Assembly: GCF_024231755.1 (NCBI RefSeq)
Contig: NZ_JAAEQH010000279.1
Location: 62,001 to 126,000 of the forward strand
DNA: 64,000 bases
Direction of reading: 5' to 3'
Origin: Neptuniibacter sp.
GTDB lineage: Bacteria; Pseudomonadota; Gammaproteobacteria; Pseudomonadales; Balneatricaceae
The notes below the pieces were generated by a model. That model made no database searches, was not told the DNA's origin, and saw only the letters and a list, made by a program, of their open reading frames with translations. Position 1 is the first letter of the stretch. Each line of letters opens with the position of its first letter. Of this stretch, positions 46,379 to 55,918 are shown one piece after another. The position numbers and the translations under genes were made by a program.

Positions 46379-48367
46379 CTAGGATGCCTGTTCATCTTCA
46401 GGATATATTCCGTTTTCTTCCTCCTCCGGTTTAGTGACTTCACAAGGCATTCTTATTTGCATTGAGGTTCCTTGCCCCGGTTCGCTACTGACAGTGATAG
46501 TACCCTGAAGAAGATTATTCACAAGGTTGTGTACGATATGTAGGCCTATGCCGCTGCCCCCTTGGCCCAGCTTTGTAGTGAAAAACGGATCAAAGATAGA
46601 GGTTTGTTTATCTAGAGGAATACCCAGGCCATCATCCTCTACCGTCAGAAGAACCTGATATCCGTCGATGCGTGCTGCATTAATATTGATAGTGCCGGAT
46701 TGGTTATCAGGGAACCCGTGGACGAGTGCGTTTTGAACCAGGTTGGTTATGATCTGGGCTAATGCACCGGGGAAACTATCCATCTTGATACTTTCCTCAA
46801 CTGTCAGATTGACCTGTACCCGGGTTTTTTTCAGCATAGGGATCAGAGTAATAAGGATCTCATCCAGCAACTGTTTTAGTATGAAAGGGCGTTGACTAGA
46901 GCTTGATTGATCCACAGCTACCTGCTTAAAGCTTCTAATCAGTTCCGATGCCCGCTCCAGGTTGCGCATCAGAATCTGATTCCCTGATTCTGTTTCAGCG
47001 ATAAAGGTATCAAAATCGGATTTTTTAAGTTTGTTGTCATGTAGCAGTTGGCCGACCCTTTGTGAATTTTCAGCCAGCGTGCTACTAGCCATCATGCTGT
47101 TGCCAATCGGTGTATTCAGCTCGTGTGAGAGCCCCGCAACCAGCGCCCCCAAGGCGGCTAGTTTTTCCGATTGAATTAGCTCGTCCTGCGTAATCTTAAG
47201 GTTGTGTAGAGCATGATGTAATTCGGTATTGGTTTGACGTAGGTCCTCTGTGCGTTCTTCAACCCGATGTTCCAGTTCTGCGTTCAACTGACAGATCTCT
47301 TGCTCACGTTTATTGATCGCTTGACTGGTGACTTTCAGGCTTTCTCCAAGCCAGTTTAACTCACGTATGCGAGAGGCTTTTGGATCTATCATGTACACCC
47401 CCTCGGCTAATGCTTGCGCCAGTTTAGTATTATGGCTAAAGCCTGAAATGAACTCTTTTGACAGCAGTGAACCGGTAACACCTGCGGCAAGCATACCGAT
47501 CAGCACAGCGACAAGAAGTATCTGATTTATTGCACTCTGTTCCGCTTCAATTTGTAATCGGTCCTGAGCGGCGATCACCATCCAGTTCAACTCGGGAATA
47601 ATGGCAGCAGTCCCAAAAAGGTCATCTTCCTGAAACTGAAGCGGCAGGCTAACGTTGTCTCCGGAATCAGTTCTTTTGACCAGCTCATAGTCACTGAGGT
47701 TGAGCTGCTGCAGACTATATTCCAGGTTAGGGTGGGCGATCAGTTGACGTCCTTTGTCCAGGATCATTACCGTCACGTCATATTCGGCTGCCAAGTTAAA
47801 AACCAGTTTGGGCAGTTCGTCAACAGATATCTCACCGATAATCACGCCGTCTAACAGTGGTTGAGCATAAGCAACTGATAAGCGCCCGCTCACAGCTGAG
47901 AGGAATGTTTCGGTCCATACTCCCCGGCCAACTGAGCGAGCTTGTTTGTAGCGTTCGGAGTAACTCAGATCAAGACCAAGGAAATTGGGGCGAAGATACT
48001 GTTGATAATCAGGCAATCCGATATGTTCGATTTTGCCCTTCTCATCTGTCAGATAGATCGCTTCAAAATAACTTTGATTGCTAGCATAGAGGTCTAGCAG
48101 CTCTTCTATGCTCTCATCTGGGAAGTTAGTTTGAATAGAAAAAGAGGCTAACACTTGCATGTCAGTGGCAGCATTATCTAGATAGGCTTTAACTTGTCCA
48201 GAGATAGAGGTGGCCAGAGCTTTTTGGTCCAGACTGTGGGTTTGCTCAATTTTGGGTAGTAAAAAAATCAGGGAAAGAACCCCAACAACCAACAGTGGAA
48301 TTATCGCCACTAAAGCAAACTGAGAGGAAAGAAATAAGCGTAAGGGCCAGGCTTTTTGTGTGTTCAT
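46379..48367 (-). CDS. Cache-domain sensor histidine kinase
   Basis: 662 residues: TM1 (about 10-32), dCache-like periplasmic sensor (Y-rich, with LIAHPNLEYSL and WMVIAAQDR), TM2 (about 280-300), short linker, coiled coil, His box with His at about 411 (VAGLSHELNTPIG) and HATPase (LVQNALVHGF; DDGLGI; GQGGSGIGLHIV). Its ATG overlaps the stop of the substrate-binding lipoprotein gene by one base. The order regulator - SBP - kinase on the minus strand suggests that the SBP presents ligand to this kinase, which then signals to the regulator at 49501-51732. Confidence 0.9.
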   Translation of the reverse strand: MNTQKAWPLRLFLSSQFALVAIIPLLVVGVLSLIFLLPKIEQTHSLDQKALATSISGQVKAYLDNAATDMQVLASFSIQTNFPDESIEELLDLYASNQSYFEAIYLTDEKGKIEHIGLPDYQQYLRPNFLGLDLSYSERYKQARSVGRGVWTETFLSAVSGRLSVAYAQPLLDGVIIGEISVDELPKLVFNLAAEYDVTVMILDKGRQLIAHPNLEYSLQQLNLSDYELVKRTDSGDNVSLPLQFQEDDLFGTAAIIPELNWMVIAAQDRLQIEAEQSAINQILLVAVLIGMLAAGVTGSLLSKEFISGFSHNTKLAQALAEGVYMIDPKASRIRELNWLGESLKVTSQAINKREQEICQLNAELEHRVEERTEDLRQTNTELHHALHNLKITQDELIQSEKLAALGALVAGLSHELNTPIGNSMMASSTLAENSQRVGQLLHDNKLKKSDFDTFIAETESGNQILMRNLERASELIRSFKQVAVDQSSSSQRPFILKQLLDEILITLIPMLKKTRVQVNLTVEESIKMDSFPGALAQIITNLVQNALVHGFPDNQSGTININAARIDGYQVLLTVEDDGLGIPLDKQTSIFDPFFTTKLGQGGSGIGLHIVHNLVNNLLQGTITVSSEPGQGTSMQIRMPCEVTKPEEEENGIYPEDEQAS

Positions 48368-49482
48368 TACTCACCCATTACAACAAATTGTCCATTCTTT
48401 ATCTGGGTCATATAAGTGATACTTTGTGTATCACCAAAGCGATCCATAGCCACAACCCCTTGGACGCCTTGAAAATTATTCAGAGCGAGTAAGCTTTGTT
48501 TCAATGAATGGCCGCTCTTTCTCTGCTTAAGAGCTGCCATCACCATTGTTGCGGAGTTATAGCAGTACATGGCAGGGAAGCCAGGTTCTTGCTGAAAACG
48601 CTGTAGATACTCATTTTTGAATTTAATGAATCTCGGAGTTTCACTTTCCCTGTTAATGTATTGGGCAACATAAAGGCCCTCTACATAACTGCCGCCCAGC
48701 TCGATAAGCCTTTCTGTACCCGCCCACTCTGCTGCAAGCATTACTAGATTTGGTTTGATCTGTTTCAACTGTTTATTCAGCAGAGCGGCATCAACTGAGT
48801 TCATAACAAGCACTACCGCTTCAGGAGAGGTTCCAATAATACTGTCAGCCAGACTGGAGAAATCAGTATCGTTGCTCGATGCGAATGTTTCAGAGATAAC
48901 TTTTTTTGAAGCGTTTTTTGTGAACTCCGAGTTGAAGCCATTGGCCCAATCACGGGTGTATGCTTCATTACCGAGATCAATCACAATTGTTAGTTGAGAT
49001 ACTTCCGGGTGTTTATTCGTTAGAAGTTTAGCCGCTTTTGCCGAATGAGAATTGATGGCAGATAAGGGCCTTAGAAAATAATCATCGAGGGCGGTCAGTT
49101 TGTCCGTTGTGACGGTGCAGGCCATCATCACCGTTTCAGCTTTATTCATCTGATCGACAGTTGCCATCGCCATAGCGCTGGTCATGGGGCCAATCACTGC
49201 ATCAACATTGGCGTTGAGTAGTTCAGATATCCCTTTTTTAGCAACCTCTGGGTTTTGTTGATCATCTTTGAGAATTACTTCAATGGGATGGCCATCGATC
49301 CCTCCCCGTTTATTTTGTTGTTCTACAGCCAATAGGAAACCATTGCGACCGGCGATGCCTAGGTCAGCAACCCGGCCGGATGTGCCTCCAATAAATCCGA
49401 TCTTTATCGGTTCGGGATCGGAGCAACCGATCAGCAGTAGTAGACCACTTAGCAAAACCAATCGGAGGGATAATCTCATCAC
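48367..49482 (-). CDS. LivK-like substrate-binding lipoprotein, sensory context
   Basis: 371 residues; lipobox LLLIGCSDPEP (about residue 20). Type I periplasmic-binding fold of the Leu/Ile/Val (Peripla_BP_6) family: IKIGFIGGTSGRVADLGIAGRNGFLLAVEQQNKRGGIDG and MTSAMAMATVDQMNKAETVMM. The ligand is unknown, probably an amino acid or amide. No ABC permease genes adjoin. It is translationally coupled to the kinase gene, arguing for a sensory partner. Confidence 0.88.
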   Translation of the reverse strand: MMRLSLRLVLLSGLLLLIGCSDPEPIKIGFIGGTSGRVADLGIAGRNGFLLAVEQQNKRGGIDGHPIEVILKDDQQNPEVAKKGISELLNANVDAVIGPMTSAMAMATVDQMNKAETVMMACTVTTDKLTALDDYFLRPLSAINSHSAKAAKLLTNKHPEVSQLTIVIDLGNEAYTRDWANGFNSEFTKNASKKVISETFASSNDTDFSSLADSIIGTSPEAVVLVMNSVDAALLNKQLKQIKPNLVMLAAEWAGTERLIELGGSYVEGLYVAQYINRESETPRFIKFKNEYLQRFQQEPGFPAMYCYNSATMVMAALKQRKSGHSLKQSLLALNNFQGVQGVVAMDRFGDTQSITYMTQIKNGQFVVMGE

Positions 49483-49500
49483 TAATCAACCTACTTATGC

Positions 49501-51732
49501 TTATCTGCGTGTATGTTGAAGCAACCACTGTTCCAGTTGTTCCAGCTCCATCGGTCGGCAAAAAAAGTAGCCTTGAGCCTGAAAACAGTTAAGGTCTTTC
49601 AGGCATTGTGTCTGCTCCTCTGTTTCTACGCCTTCTGCAATAACGGACATCTGCAGGCTACGTCCCAGATTAATGATCATCTCAGGAATGTAAGTGGTAC
49701 TTGTTGGATCAATCATCTTGTCGATGAATGATTTATCGATCTTCAGACGATCGAACGGAAGTTTTTCCAGGTAACTGAGACAGGAGAAACCGGTGCCGAA
49801 GTCATCAATGGCTACCTTGACTCCGAGATTATGTAACTCATGTAAAATTTCCCGGACATTTTCCGTTTCCATCATGGCAACCGATTCAGTGACTTCAAAC
49901 TCAACTTGCCCCGATTTTATTGGACTTGCTGCAAGGCAGCTTTGGACCATCTTCAGGAAGTTGGGGTGCCTGAACTGGACTGCAGAGATGTTTACTCCCA
50001 TCTGCAGACCTAGCTGAAAGCGTTTTTCGAGAGTCGTTAGATCTTGTAGTGCGGTTTTAATTGCCCATTCACCCAGAGGCACAATCAGACCAGAGCTCTC
50101 TGCAACAGGGATAAACTGATCGGGCGGAATCATACTGTTATTTTTAGTGCGCCAGCGCATTAGGGCTTCAACGCCTATGATTTTTCCGCTCTGTAAGTCT
50201 ATCTGAGGTTGGTATGCGAGAAACAGTTCTTGGTCGGTATGGGCTTTTCGCAAACCCTGCAGCAATAACATTCGCTGATGGGTTTCTTCCTCTATTTCTC
50301 GCGTATATTCAATGCAATCCCCACGTACAATATCTTTAGCGCGTTTTAGCGCGATGTTGGCACGTTTGATGGCATTGTTACCGCTAATATTTGCATCCTG
50401 TAAGACATAGTATCCCTGTGTGATCGAGATCATCTGTTCATTGCCAAACAGTTCGAAGGGCTGTGACAGGATTCGGTCGATTAGTTCAGGGGTCAGGACC
50501 TGAGTCGGCCCCATTAGACCGAATGTATCGCCGGAAAGTCGACTGGTAAATACTTCAGCTGGCAGATCCTGGATCAGTCGTTGGGCAACCAGCCTGAGTA
50601 GCTCATCACCAGATTCAGCCCCAAGGGTGTCGTTGATGCCACTGAAGTGATCGATATCTACCAGAATAATGATCAGGTTTTTAAATTCCTCCTCCATCAC
50701 CTCATCGATATGTTTGGCGAAAGAAACCCGGTTAGGGATATCAAGCAGTGAGTCGTAATATGCGTAGTTATGTAAACGGTCGAGAATGGTGACATTATCC
50801 AGACAGATTGCGATGTTACTGCAAAACACTTCAAGCAGCTGTTGTTCTGTCTCTTCCAGGGAGCGTTGGATATCCAGGTAGAGCAACATATCGTCGCCAT
50901 AGCCATTGGGAAAATACAGGGTACAGGCATTATCGCTCTGACTGTTCGCCTGGCGTGAAATGGAGTCAACCAGAAGTTCACGGACCTGTGTATTCTGAAC
51001 TTTAGATACCTGGGTATTAATGCTGTTTTGTAGCTGATCTGATGCTGCAACTACAACAAAATCTTCAGGAGCATAGGTTAGCTGAGCTTCTTTATTCTTG
51101 TTACGAAAGCAGATCAACCCCTCGGCGGGAATGCCTAATACAGCTGCAAGCTGAGTGATTATACCGTTCGCCAGCTCTTGAATACCGTGCATTGACATAA
51201 GTTCACTGGATGCACGAACTATCACTTCAAGGCCTTTTTTACTAGTGGTGATTGTGGCGAGTTGTGAGTAAGAGCGAAGTGCACTGGTGACGCAGGTAAA
51301 CAGCCCGGTTCGGGTTAAATCAGCTTTGTTTTTGTAATCATTAATATCGTACTGCTGGATTACCTCCATCTCTGGGGCATAACCCGGTTGACCAGTACGC
51401 AGAACTATCCGGATATTGCTTAACTCTAACTCTTCGCGGATGGTTCTTACCAGATCCAAACCAGCACGATCATTTTCCATCACCACATCGAGGAGTATGA
51501 CAGCGATCTCTGGTTCATCCTGAAGTATCTGAGTGGCTTCAGCTGCTGAATATGCATGAAGAAACTCAAGAGGGCGATGCATAAAACTCAGTCCCTTCAG
51601 ACTAAAGCTGGTTGCATGATGTACCTCTCCATCATCATCAACAATGAGGATTTTCCAAGGCTTTGAACTTATGACTTGTGCTTCCGAATCCTCAGGATCT
51701 TCTTCGGCAAAGAAAACGAGTTCGTCCGACAT
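49501..51732 (-). CDS. Response regulator REC-DUF3369-GGDEF-EAL (degenerate GGDEF)
   Basis: 743 residues: receiver (about 27-145; DDD and Asp in VILLDVVMEND), DUF3369 (about 170-310), GGDEF domain with SGDTF instead of GGDEF (about residue 400), so probably not a cyclase, and an EAL domain with intact EAL (GVEALMRW, about residue 520). I predict a phosphorylation-controlled c-di-GMP phosphodiesterase. The REC-DUF3369 half is closely similar to that of the HD-GYP regulator at 26101-27660. Confidence 0.9.
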   Translation of the reverse strand: MSDELVFFAEEDPEDSEAQVISSKPWKILIVDDDGEVHHATSFSLKGLSFMHRPLEFLHAYSAAEATQILQDEPEIAVILLDVVMENDRAGLDLVRTIREELELSNIRIVLRTGQPGYAPEMEVIQQYDINDYKNKADLTRTGLFTCVTSALRSYSQLATITTSKKGLEVIVRASSELMSMHGIQELANGIITQLAAVLGIPAEGLICFRNKNKEAQLTYAPEDFVVVAASDQLQNSINTQVSKVQNTQVRELLVDSISRQANSQSDNACTLYFPNGYGDDMLLYLDIQRSLEETEQQLLEVFCSNIAICLDNVTILDRLHNYAYYDSLLDIPNRVSFAKHIDEVMEEEFKNLIIILVDIDHFSGINDTLGAESGDELLRLVAQRLIQDLPAEVFTSRLSGDTFGLMGPTQVLTPELIDRILSQPFELFGNEQMISITQGYYVLQDANISGNNAIKRANIALKRAKDIVRGDCIEYTREIEEETHQRMLLLQGLRKAHTDQELFLAYQPQIDLQSGKIIGVEALMRWRTKNNSMIPPDQFIPVAESSGLIVPLGEWAIKTALQDLTTLEKRFQLGLQMGVNISAVQFRHPNFLKMVQSCLAASPIKSGQVEFEVTESVAMMETENVREILHELHNLGVKVAIDDFGTGFSCLSYLEKLPFDRLKIDKSFIDKMIDPTSTTYIPEMIINLGRSLQMSVIAEGVETEEQTQCLKDLNCFQAQGYFFCRPMELEQLEQWLLQHTRR

Positions 51733-52009
51733 CCTCTATCCTCTTTGAGTCTAATCTGCAACGGGCGAACTAAGGAGAAGATTGCCCAAAACATTCTTAA
51801 GTATATGCACGGATTTAATTTTTTCTTGGAGGAATGAAAAAAACTTTAAGGAGCTTGAGCAATAAACCGGCATGGTTTCTGCTCTGGTCAGTAAGAGTGC
51901 CTCGTCTTGGCTGTATTCGGGGATTAGAGGATTCTTAAAGTACGCTTTTGGTGCAATCTCACTATGTATAGGCAGAGATTGCATCATTCTGGGCGTTATG
52001 GTGGCGTAT

Positions 52010-52867
52010 ATGCACCAAAAAATTCTGATCTATAGTGATTTGGATGGTTCGTTACTGGATCACTTTAGCTATAGCTTTGCTCCAGCTCAGTCCCTGCTTG
52101 GTCAGTTAGAACAGCTTAAGATCCCTGTGATTCCTGTAACAAGTAAAACCCGTGCAGAGCTATTACCGTTGCGTCAGGCTTTGGGCAACCGTCATCCGTT
52201 TATTATTGAAAACGGTGCAGCGGTTTTTATCCCTCATCACTACTTTCCTTCTCCTCCAGCGCAATGTGAACAGTACAAAGGTTATTACTGCCACCGCTTC
52301 TCGCAGCCAAGATCTGTCTGGCAAGCACTCCTACAACAGCAAACTACTGAATTTGGCGGTGAGTTTGTCTCTTTTACGGATATGGGATGCGAGGGAATTG
52401 TTGAAGTAACAGGCTTAAGTGAAGAGTCAGCGCGACTTGCTAATCAGCGTGATTATAGCGAACCGGTTCTCTGGCAAGGCTCGCAGGAGCGTAAACAACA
52501 ATTCATTGCCTGTTTACAGTTGGCCGGAGCGACAGTGCTACAGGGTGGCCGCTTTTTACACGTGACGGGCGAGTGTGACAAAGGTTTGGCTCTGACATGG
52601 CTGACAGAAGTGTATCGTCATTATCATCCCGATTCGGAATTTCTAACCCTGGCCGCTGGGGATAGTGGCAATGATATTGCCATGTTGGAAGCTGCTGATA
52701 AAGCGCTGTTGATTAAGTCCCCGGTGCATGAATCTCCCGTGGTCAATAACAACTGTTGCTACCACTCTAGGAATTACGGGCCTGAAGGCTGGGTAGAAGG
52801 TGTTGAACATCTGACAGGTATCACCGTCCCCACCACTTCAATCTCTAACATTACCAGAAACGATTAA
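52010..52867 (+). CDS. Glucosyl-/mannosyl-3-phosphoglycerate phosphatase (HAD family)
   Basis: About 285 residues from ATG 52010 (GGTGG upstream; ATG 51998 is an alternative). HAD motif I is DLDGSLL (about residue 10), motif II in VTSKTR, with DxxxD-like GDSGNDIAML (about residue 220). It belongs to the mannosyl-3-phosphoglycerate phosphatase family. Placed directly before the glucosyl-3-phosphoglycerate synthase gene, it likely removes the phosphate from glucosyl-3-phosphoglycerate to give glucosylglycerate. No signal peptide; cytoplasmic. Confidence 0.85.
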   Translation: MHQKILIYSDLDGSLLDHFSYSFAPAQSLLGQLEQLKIPVIPVTSKTRAELLPLRQALGNRHPFIIENGAAVFIPHHYFPSPPAQCEQYKGYYCHRFSQPRSVWQALLQQQTTEFGGEFVSFTDMGCEGIVEVTGLSEESARLANQRDYSEPVLWQGSQERKQQFIACLQLAGATVLQGGRFLHVTGECDKGLALTWLTEVYRHYHPDSEFLTLAAGDSGNDIAMLEAADKALLIKSPVHESPVVNNNCCYHSRNYGPEGWVEGVEHLTGITVPTTSISNITRND

Positions 52868-52877
52868 AGGATTTGTT

Positions 52878-54104
52878 ATGGCTGATTTTTATCAAAATGG
52901 CATTATCACTACTTTGCACAATCTATCTGATCGTCCTCTGGATGAGCTGGAAGCTGAGTTATGTCTCTTTAGCCAGAAGCGTCCTTTGGCATTAATACTG
53001 CCTTCACTGTTCTCTGAGCTGGAAGGGCCAGCACTTGGCCCTATCATTGATGAAATCTGCAAAGTCCCTTATCTGAATGAGATTGTAATTGGCCTGGACC
53101 GGGCGGATGAAGAGCAGTTCAGGTTTGCTAAGGAGTTCTTTGGAAAATTACCTCAGCATCATCGCATTCTGTGGAACGATGGACCACGCCTGCGAGCATT
53201 GGACGCTGAGCTGCAAGAGTTGGAGCTAGCACCTAAAGAGCCGGGTAAAGGGCGTAATGTCTGGTATTGCATGGGCTATATTTTGGCATCGGGCCGTGCT
53301 GAATCCGTTGCGCTTCACGATTGCGATATCACAACCTACACACGGGAGTTACTGGCCCGTCTGATCTATCCTGTTGCCCACCCTCAGTTTAACTATGAGT
53401 TTTGCAAAGGTTTCTATGCACGTGTGGCTGAGGGCAAGATTAATGGTCGGGTTTGCCGCCTGCTAGTTACACCACTACTACGTGCGTTGAAAAGAGTTTT
53501 TGGTGAGATTGAGTATCTGCAGTTTATGGATAGCTTCCGTTATCCATTGGCGGGAGAGTTCTCCTTCCGCCGGGATGTGCTGAACGATATCCGTATCCCA
53601 AGTGACTGGGGCCTGGAGATCGGGGTCTTGTCTGAGATGCACCGTAACTATGCTAATAACCGGCTGTGTCAGGTAGATATTGCTGATCGCTATGATCACA
53701 AGCACCAAAATCTCTCTCTGGAAGATGCCAACGCGGGGCTATCAAAGATGTCTATCGATATCACCAAAGCGTTGTTCCGCAAACTGGCTACTCAGGGGCA
53801 TACATTCAGCCCGGAAACTTTCCGTACATTAAAAGCAACCTACTTCCGCATAGCGTTGGATTTTATCGAAACCTATCACAATGATGCGCTGATGAATGGC
53901 CTGAAGCTGGATATCCATAGTGAAGAGGAAGCGGTGGAGATGTTTGCCCGCAACATTATGACGGCAGGTGAGCAGTTCCTGACCCATCCGATGGAGACTC
54001 CTTTTATTCCGAGTTGGAACCGGGTAGCGAGTGCCATGCCGGATGTTTTTGAACGATTAATGGAAGCTGTGGAGCTGGATAACAAGGAGTACGGTGCACT
54101 GTGA
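52878..54104 (+). CDS. gpgS: Glucosyl-3-phosphoglycerate synthase (GT81 family)
   Basis: 408 residues, a cytoplasmic glycosyltransferase. Family-typical features are [21 protein letters not shown] near residue 34, LNDGPR-like [11 protein letters not shown], the DxD-type HDCDITTY (about residue 149) and [10 protein letters not shown]. GpgS transfers glucose from an NDP-glucose to 3-phosphoglycerate, the first step towards the compatible solute glucosylglycerate. AAAGGA precedes the ATG. It ends with a four-base overlap into the phosphorylase gene. Confidence 0.88.
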   Translation: MADFYQNGIITTLHNLSDRPLDELEAELCLFSQKRPLALILPSLFSELEGPALGPIIDEICKVPYLNEIVIGLDRADEEQFRFAKEFFGKLPQHHRILWNDGPRLRALDAELQELELAPKEPGKGRNVWYCMGYILASGRAESVALHDCDITTYTRELLARLIYPVAHPQFNYEFCKGFYARVAEGKINGRVCRLLVTPLLRALKRVFGEIEYLQFMDSFRYPLAGEFSFRRDVLNDIRIPSDWGLEIGVLSEMHRNYANNRLCQVDIADRYDHKHQNLSLEDANAGLSKMSIDITKALFRKLATQGHTFSPETFRTLKATYFRIALDFIETYHNDALMNGLKLDIHSEEEAVEMFARNIMTAGEQFLTHPMETPFIPSWNRVASAMPDVFERLMEAVELDNKEYGAL

Positions 54105-55858
54105 TTGAACACCGGGACACGAGCGAAGCGGCGGAACAGCTGCATTTTCAGGTAAAGAGTCATCTGGATCTGGTGTACCTAACCGATAAGGTAAACACTG
54201 ACCTGCTTGCGTTGGAACTGATCGACCTGATGCGGCTGGAGACTGTTGCTGAACAACCTATCCCACATCAGAACCACTGGGATCAGGCGGATATGATTAT
54301 GATCACCTATGGCGATTGTCTGCATCATCCATCCGAGTCAGCTCTGACTACTTTATATAACTTTCTGCACGAGCAGTGTGTTGGTTTGATTAATGGCGTA
54401 CATATTCTGCCATTTTTTCCCTACAGCTCTGATGATGGTTTTGCTGTCAGTGACTTCTACGCTGTTCGTGAGAGCGCGGGTAGTTGGCAGGATATTCGTC
54501 AGATCTCCAATGAATTTCGCTTGATGTCCGACCTGGTAATTAACCACTGTTCTGGTGAAGGGGAGTGGTTCCAGAATTTCATCAGAGGCGAAGGAAAGGG
54601 GCGTGATTATTTCTTTACTGCCAGTCCAGAAGATGATCTGAGTGAGGTCATAAGGCCACGTACCAGTTCGTTACTGCGTGAGGTCGAAACGTCGCGTGGG
54701 AAACAGCATGTGTGGTGCACTTTCAGTCATGACCAGATCGATCTGGACTTCCGTAACCCGGAAGTTCTTAAGGAGTTTGTCCAGATCATCCGTCTGTATC
54801 TGGATCAGGGTGTGAATATTTTCCGTCTGGATGCAATCGCTTTCCTCTGGAAAGAGGTGGGAACCAACTGCCTGAATCTGGAACAGACCCACGAAATTGT
54901 CCGTCTGCTGCGTACTTTGATCGAATACGCCTGCCATACTGCGATGATCATTACCGAAACCAATATTCCGAGCAGAGAGAATCTTTCCTATTTTGGTAAT
55001 GCCAATGAGGCGCACTGCGTTTATAACTTCTCTCTGCCCCCGCTACTACTTCATGCACTGATTACTGGGAACAGCTTCTACCTGAAACAGTGGATGATGA
55101 GTATGCCTCCAGCCCAGGATGGTACTGCTTACTTCAACTTTATTGCTTCCCATGATGGTATCGGCTTGCGGCCTGTGGAGGGGATTCTTCAAGACGAAGA
55201 GGTTGAAATGATTATCGAAACTATGCAGGAATTTGGCGGGCATGTTTCATGGCGGGCATTGGATAGCGGTGTAAATAAACCCTACGAGATCAATATTGCT
55301 TTATTTGAGGCCCTGCAGGGTACGGTAAAAGGTAAGGACCAGTGGGGAGAGCAGCGTTTCCTCTGTGCTCATCGTATCATGCTGGCATTGGAGGGGATTC
55401 CTGGAATCTATATTCAGAGTCTGCTAGGAAGCAATAATGACCATGAGCGGGTAAACATGACAGGTCATTACCGTTCCATTAATCGCCATCACTGGCAGTA
55501 TGATGAGCTGGTAGAACAGTTGGAGAATGAGTGTTCGCATCATCACCGGATTTTTGAAGCGATGAAACAACTGATAGCGATCCGCACGCAACAGCCCGCT
55601 TTTCATCCGAATGCTACACAGTTTACCTTACACCTTGGCGAACAGATTTTTGGTTTCTGGCGTCAGAGTATCGACCGTCGTCAGAGTATTTTTTGTCTTA
55701 ACAATATCAGTGATAAACCCGCAGAGTTATTACTGTCTGATCTTAACCTGATCAGTACCGATGAATGGTCGGATCTACTTTCCGAGAATAGATTCTCGGA
55801 TCATCACGAAACGTTGATCCTGCAGCCCTATCAAAGTATTTGGCTTTCTAACGTGTAG
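54101..55858 (+). CDS. GH13 (sucrose-phosphorylase-like) glucosylglycerate phosphorylase, probable
   Basis: 585 residues, GH13 family close to subfamily 18. The catalytic Asp nucleophile is in [15 protein letters not shown] (about residue 246) and the acid/base Glu in [13 protein letters not shown] (about residue 288), with the third Asp in SHDGIGLRP. Starts with GTG 54101 overlapping gpgS (GTGA). Similar enzymes split glucosylglycerate (or sucrose, glucosylglycerol) with phosphate into glucose 1-phosphate and the acceptor. The gpgS/phosphatase context favours glucosylglycerate. No signal peptide. Confidence 0.85.
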   Translation: MIEHRDTSEAAEQLHFQVKSHLDLVYLTDKVNTDLLALELIDLMRLETVAEQPIPHQNHWDQADMIMITYGDCLHHPSESALTTLYNFLHEQCVGLINGVHILPFFPYSSDDGFAVSDFYAVRESAGSWQDIRQISNEFRLMSDLVINHCSGEGEWFQNFIRGEGKGRDYFFTASPEDDLSEVIRPRTSSLLREVETSRGKQHVWCTFSHDQIDLDFRNPEVLKEFVQIIRLYLDQGVNIFRLDAIAFLWKEVGTNCLNLEQTHEIVRLLRTLIEYACHTAMIITETNIPSRENLSYFGNANEAHCVYNFSLPPLLLHALITGNSFYLKQWMMSMPPAQDGTAYFNFIASHDGIGLRPVEGILQDEEVEMIIETMQEFGGHVSWRALDSGVNKPYEINIALFEALQGTVKGKDQWGEQRFLCAHRIMLALEGIPGIYIQSLLGSNNDHERVNMTGHYRSINRHHWQYDELVEQLENECSHHHRIFEAMKQLIAIRTQQPAFHPNATQFTLHLGEQIFGFWRQSIDRRQSIFCLNNISDKPAELLLSDLNLISTDEWSDLLSENRFSDHHETLILQPYQSIWLSNV

Positions 55859-55900
55859 TTAAGGGTTAAGGGTTAAGGGTTAAGGGTTAAGGGTTAAGAG
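55859..55900. repeat. Telomere-like heptamer tandem repeat
   Basis: TTAAGGG is repeated five times perfectly, followed by one TTAAGAG, in the gap between the convergent phosphorylase and HDOD genes, starting directly after the phosphorylase stop. Unlike anything else in the window; a simple-sequence tract likely to vary in copy number. Confidence 0.95.
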
Positions 55901-55918
55901 GTAGCTTAAGGTTCTGTC

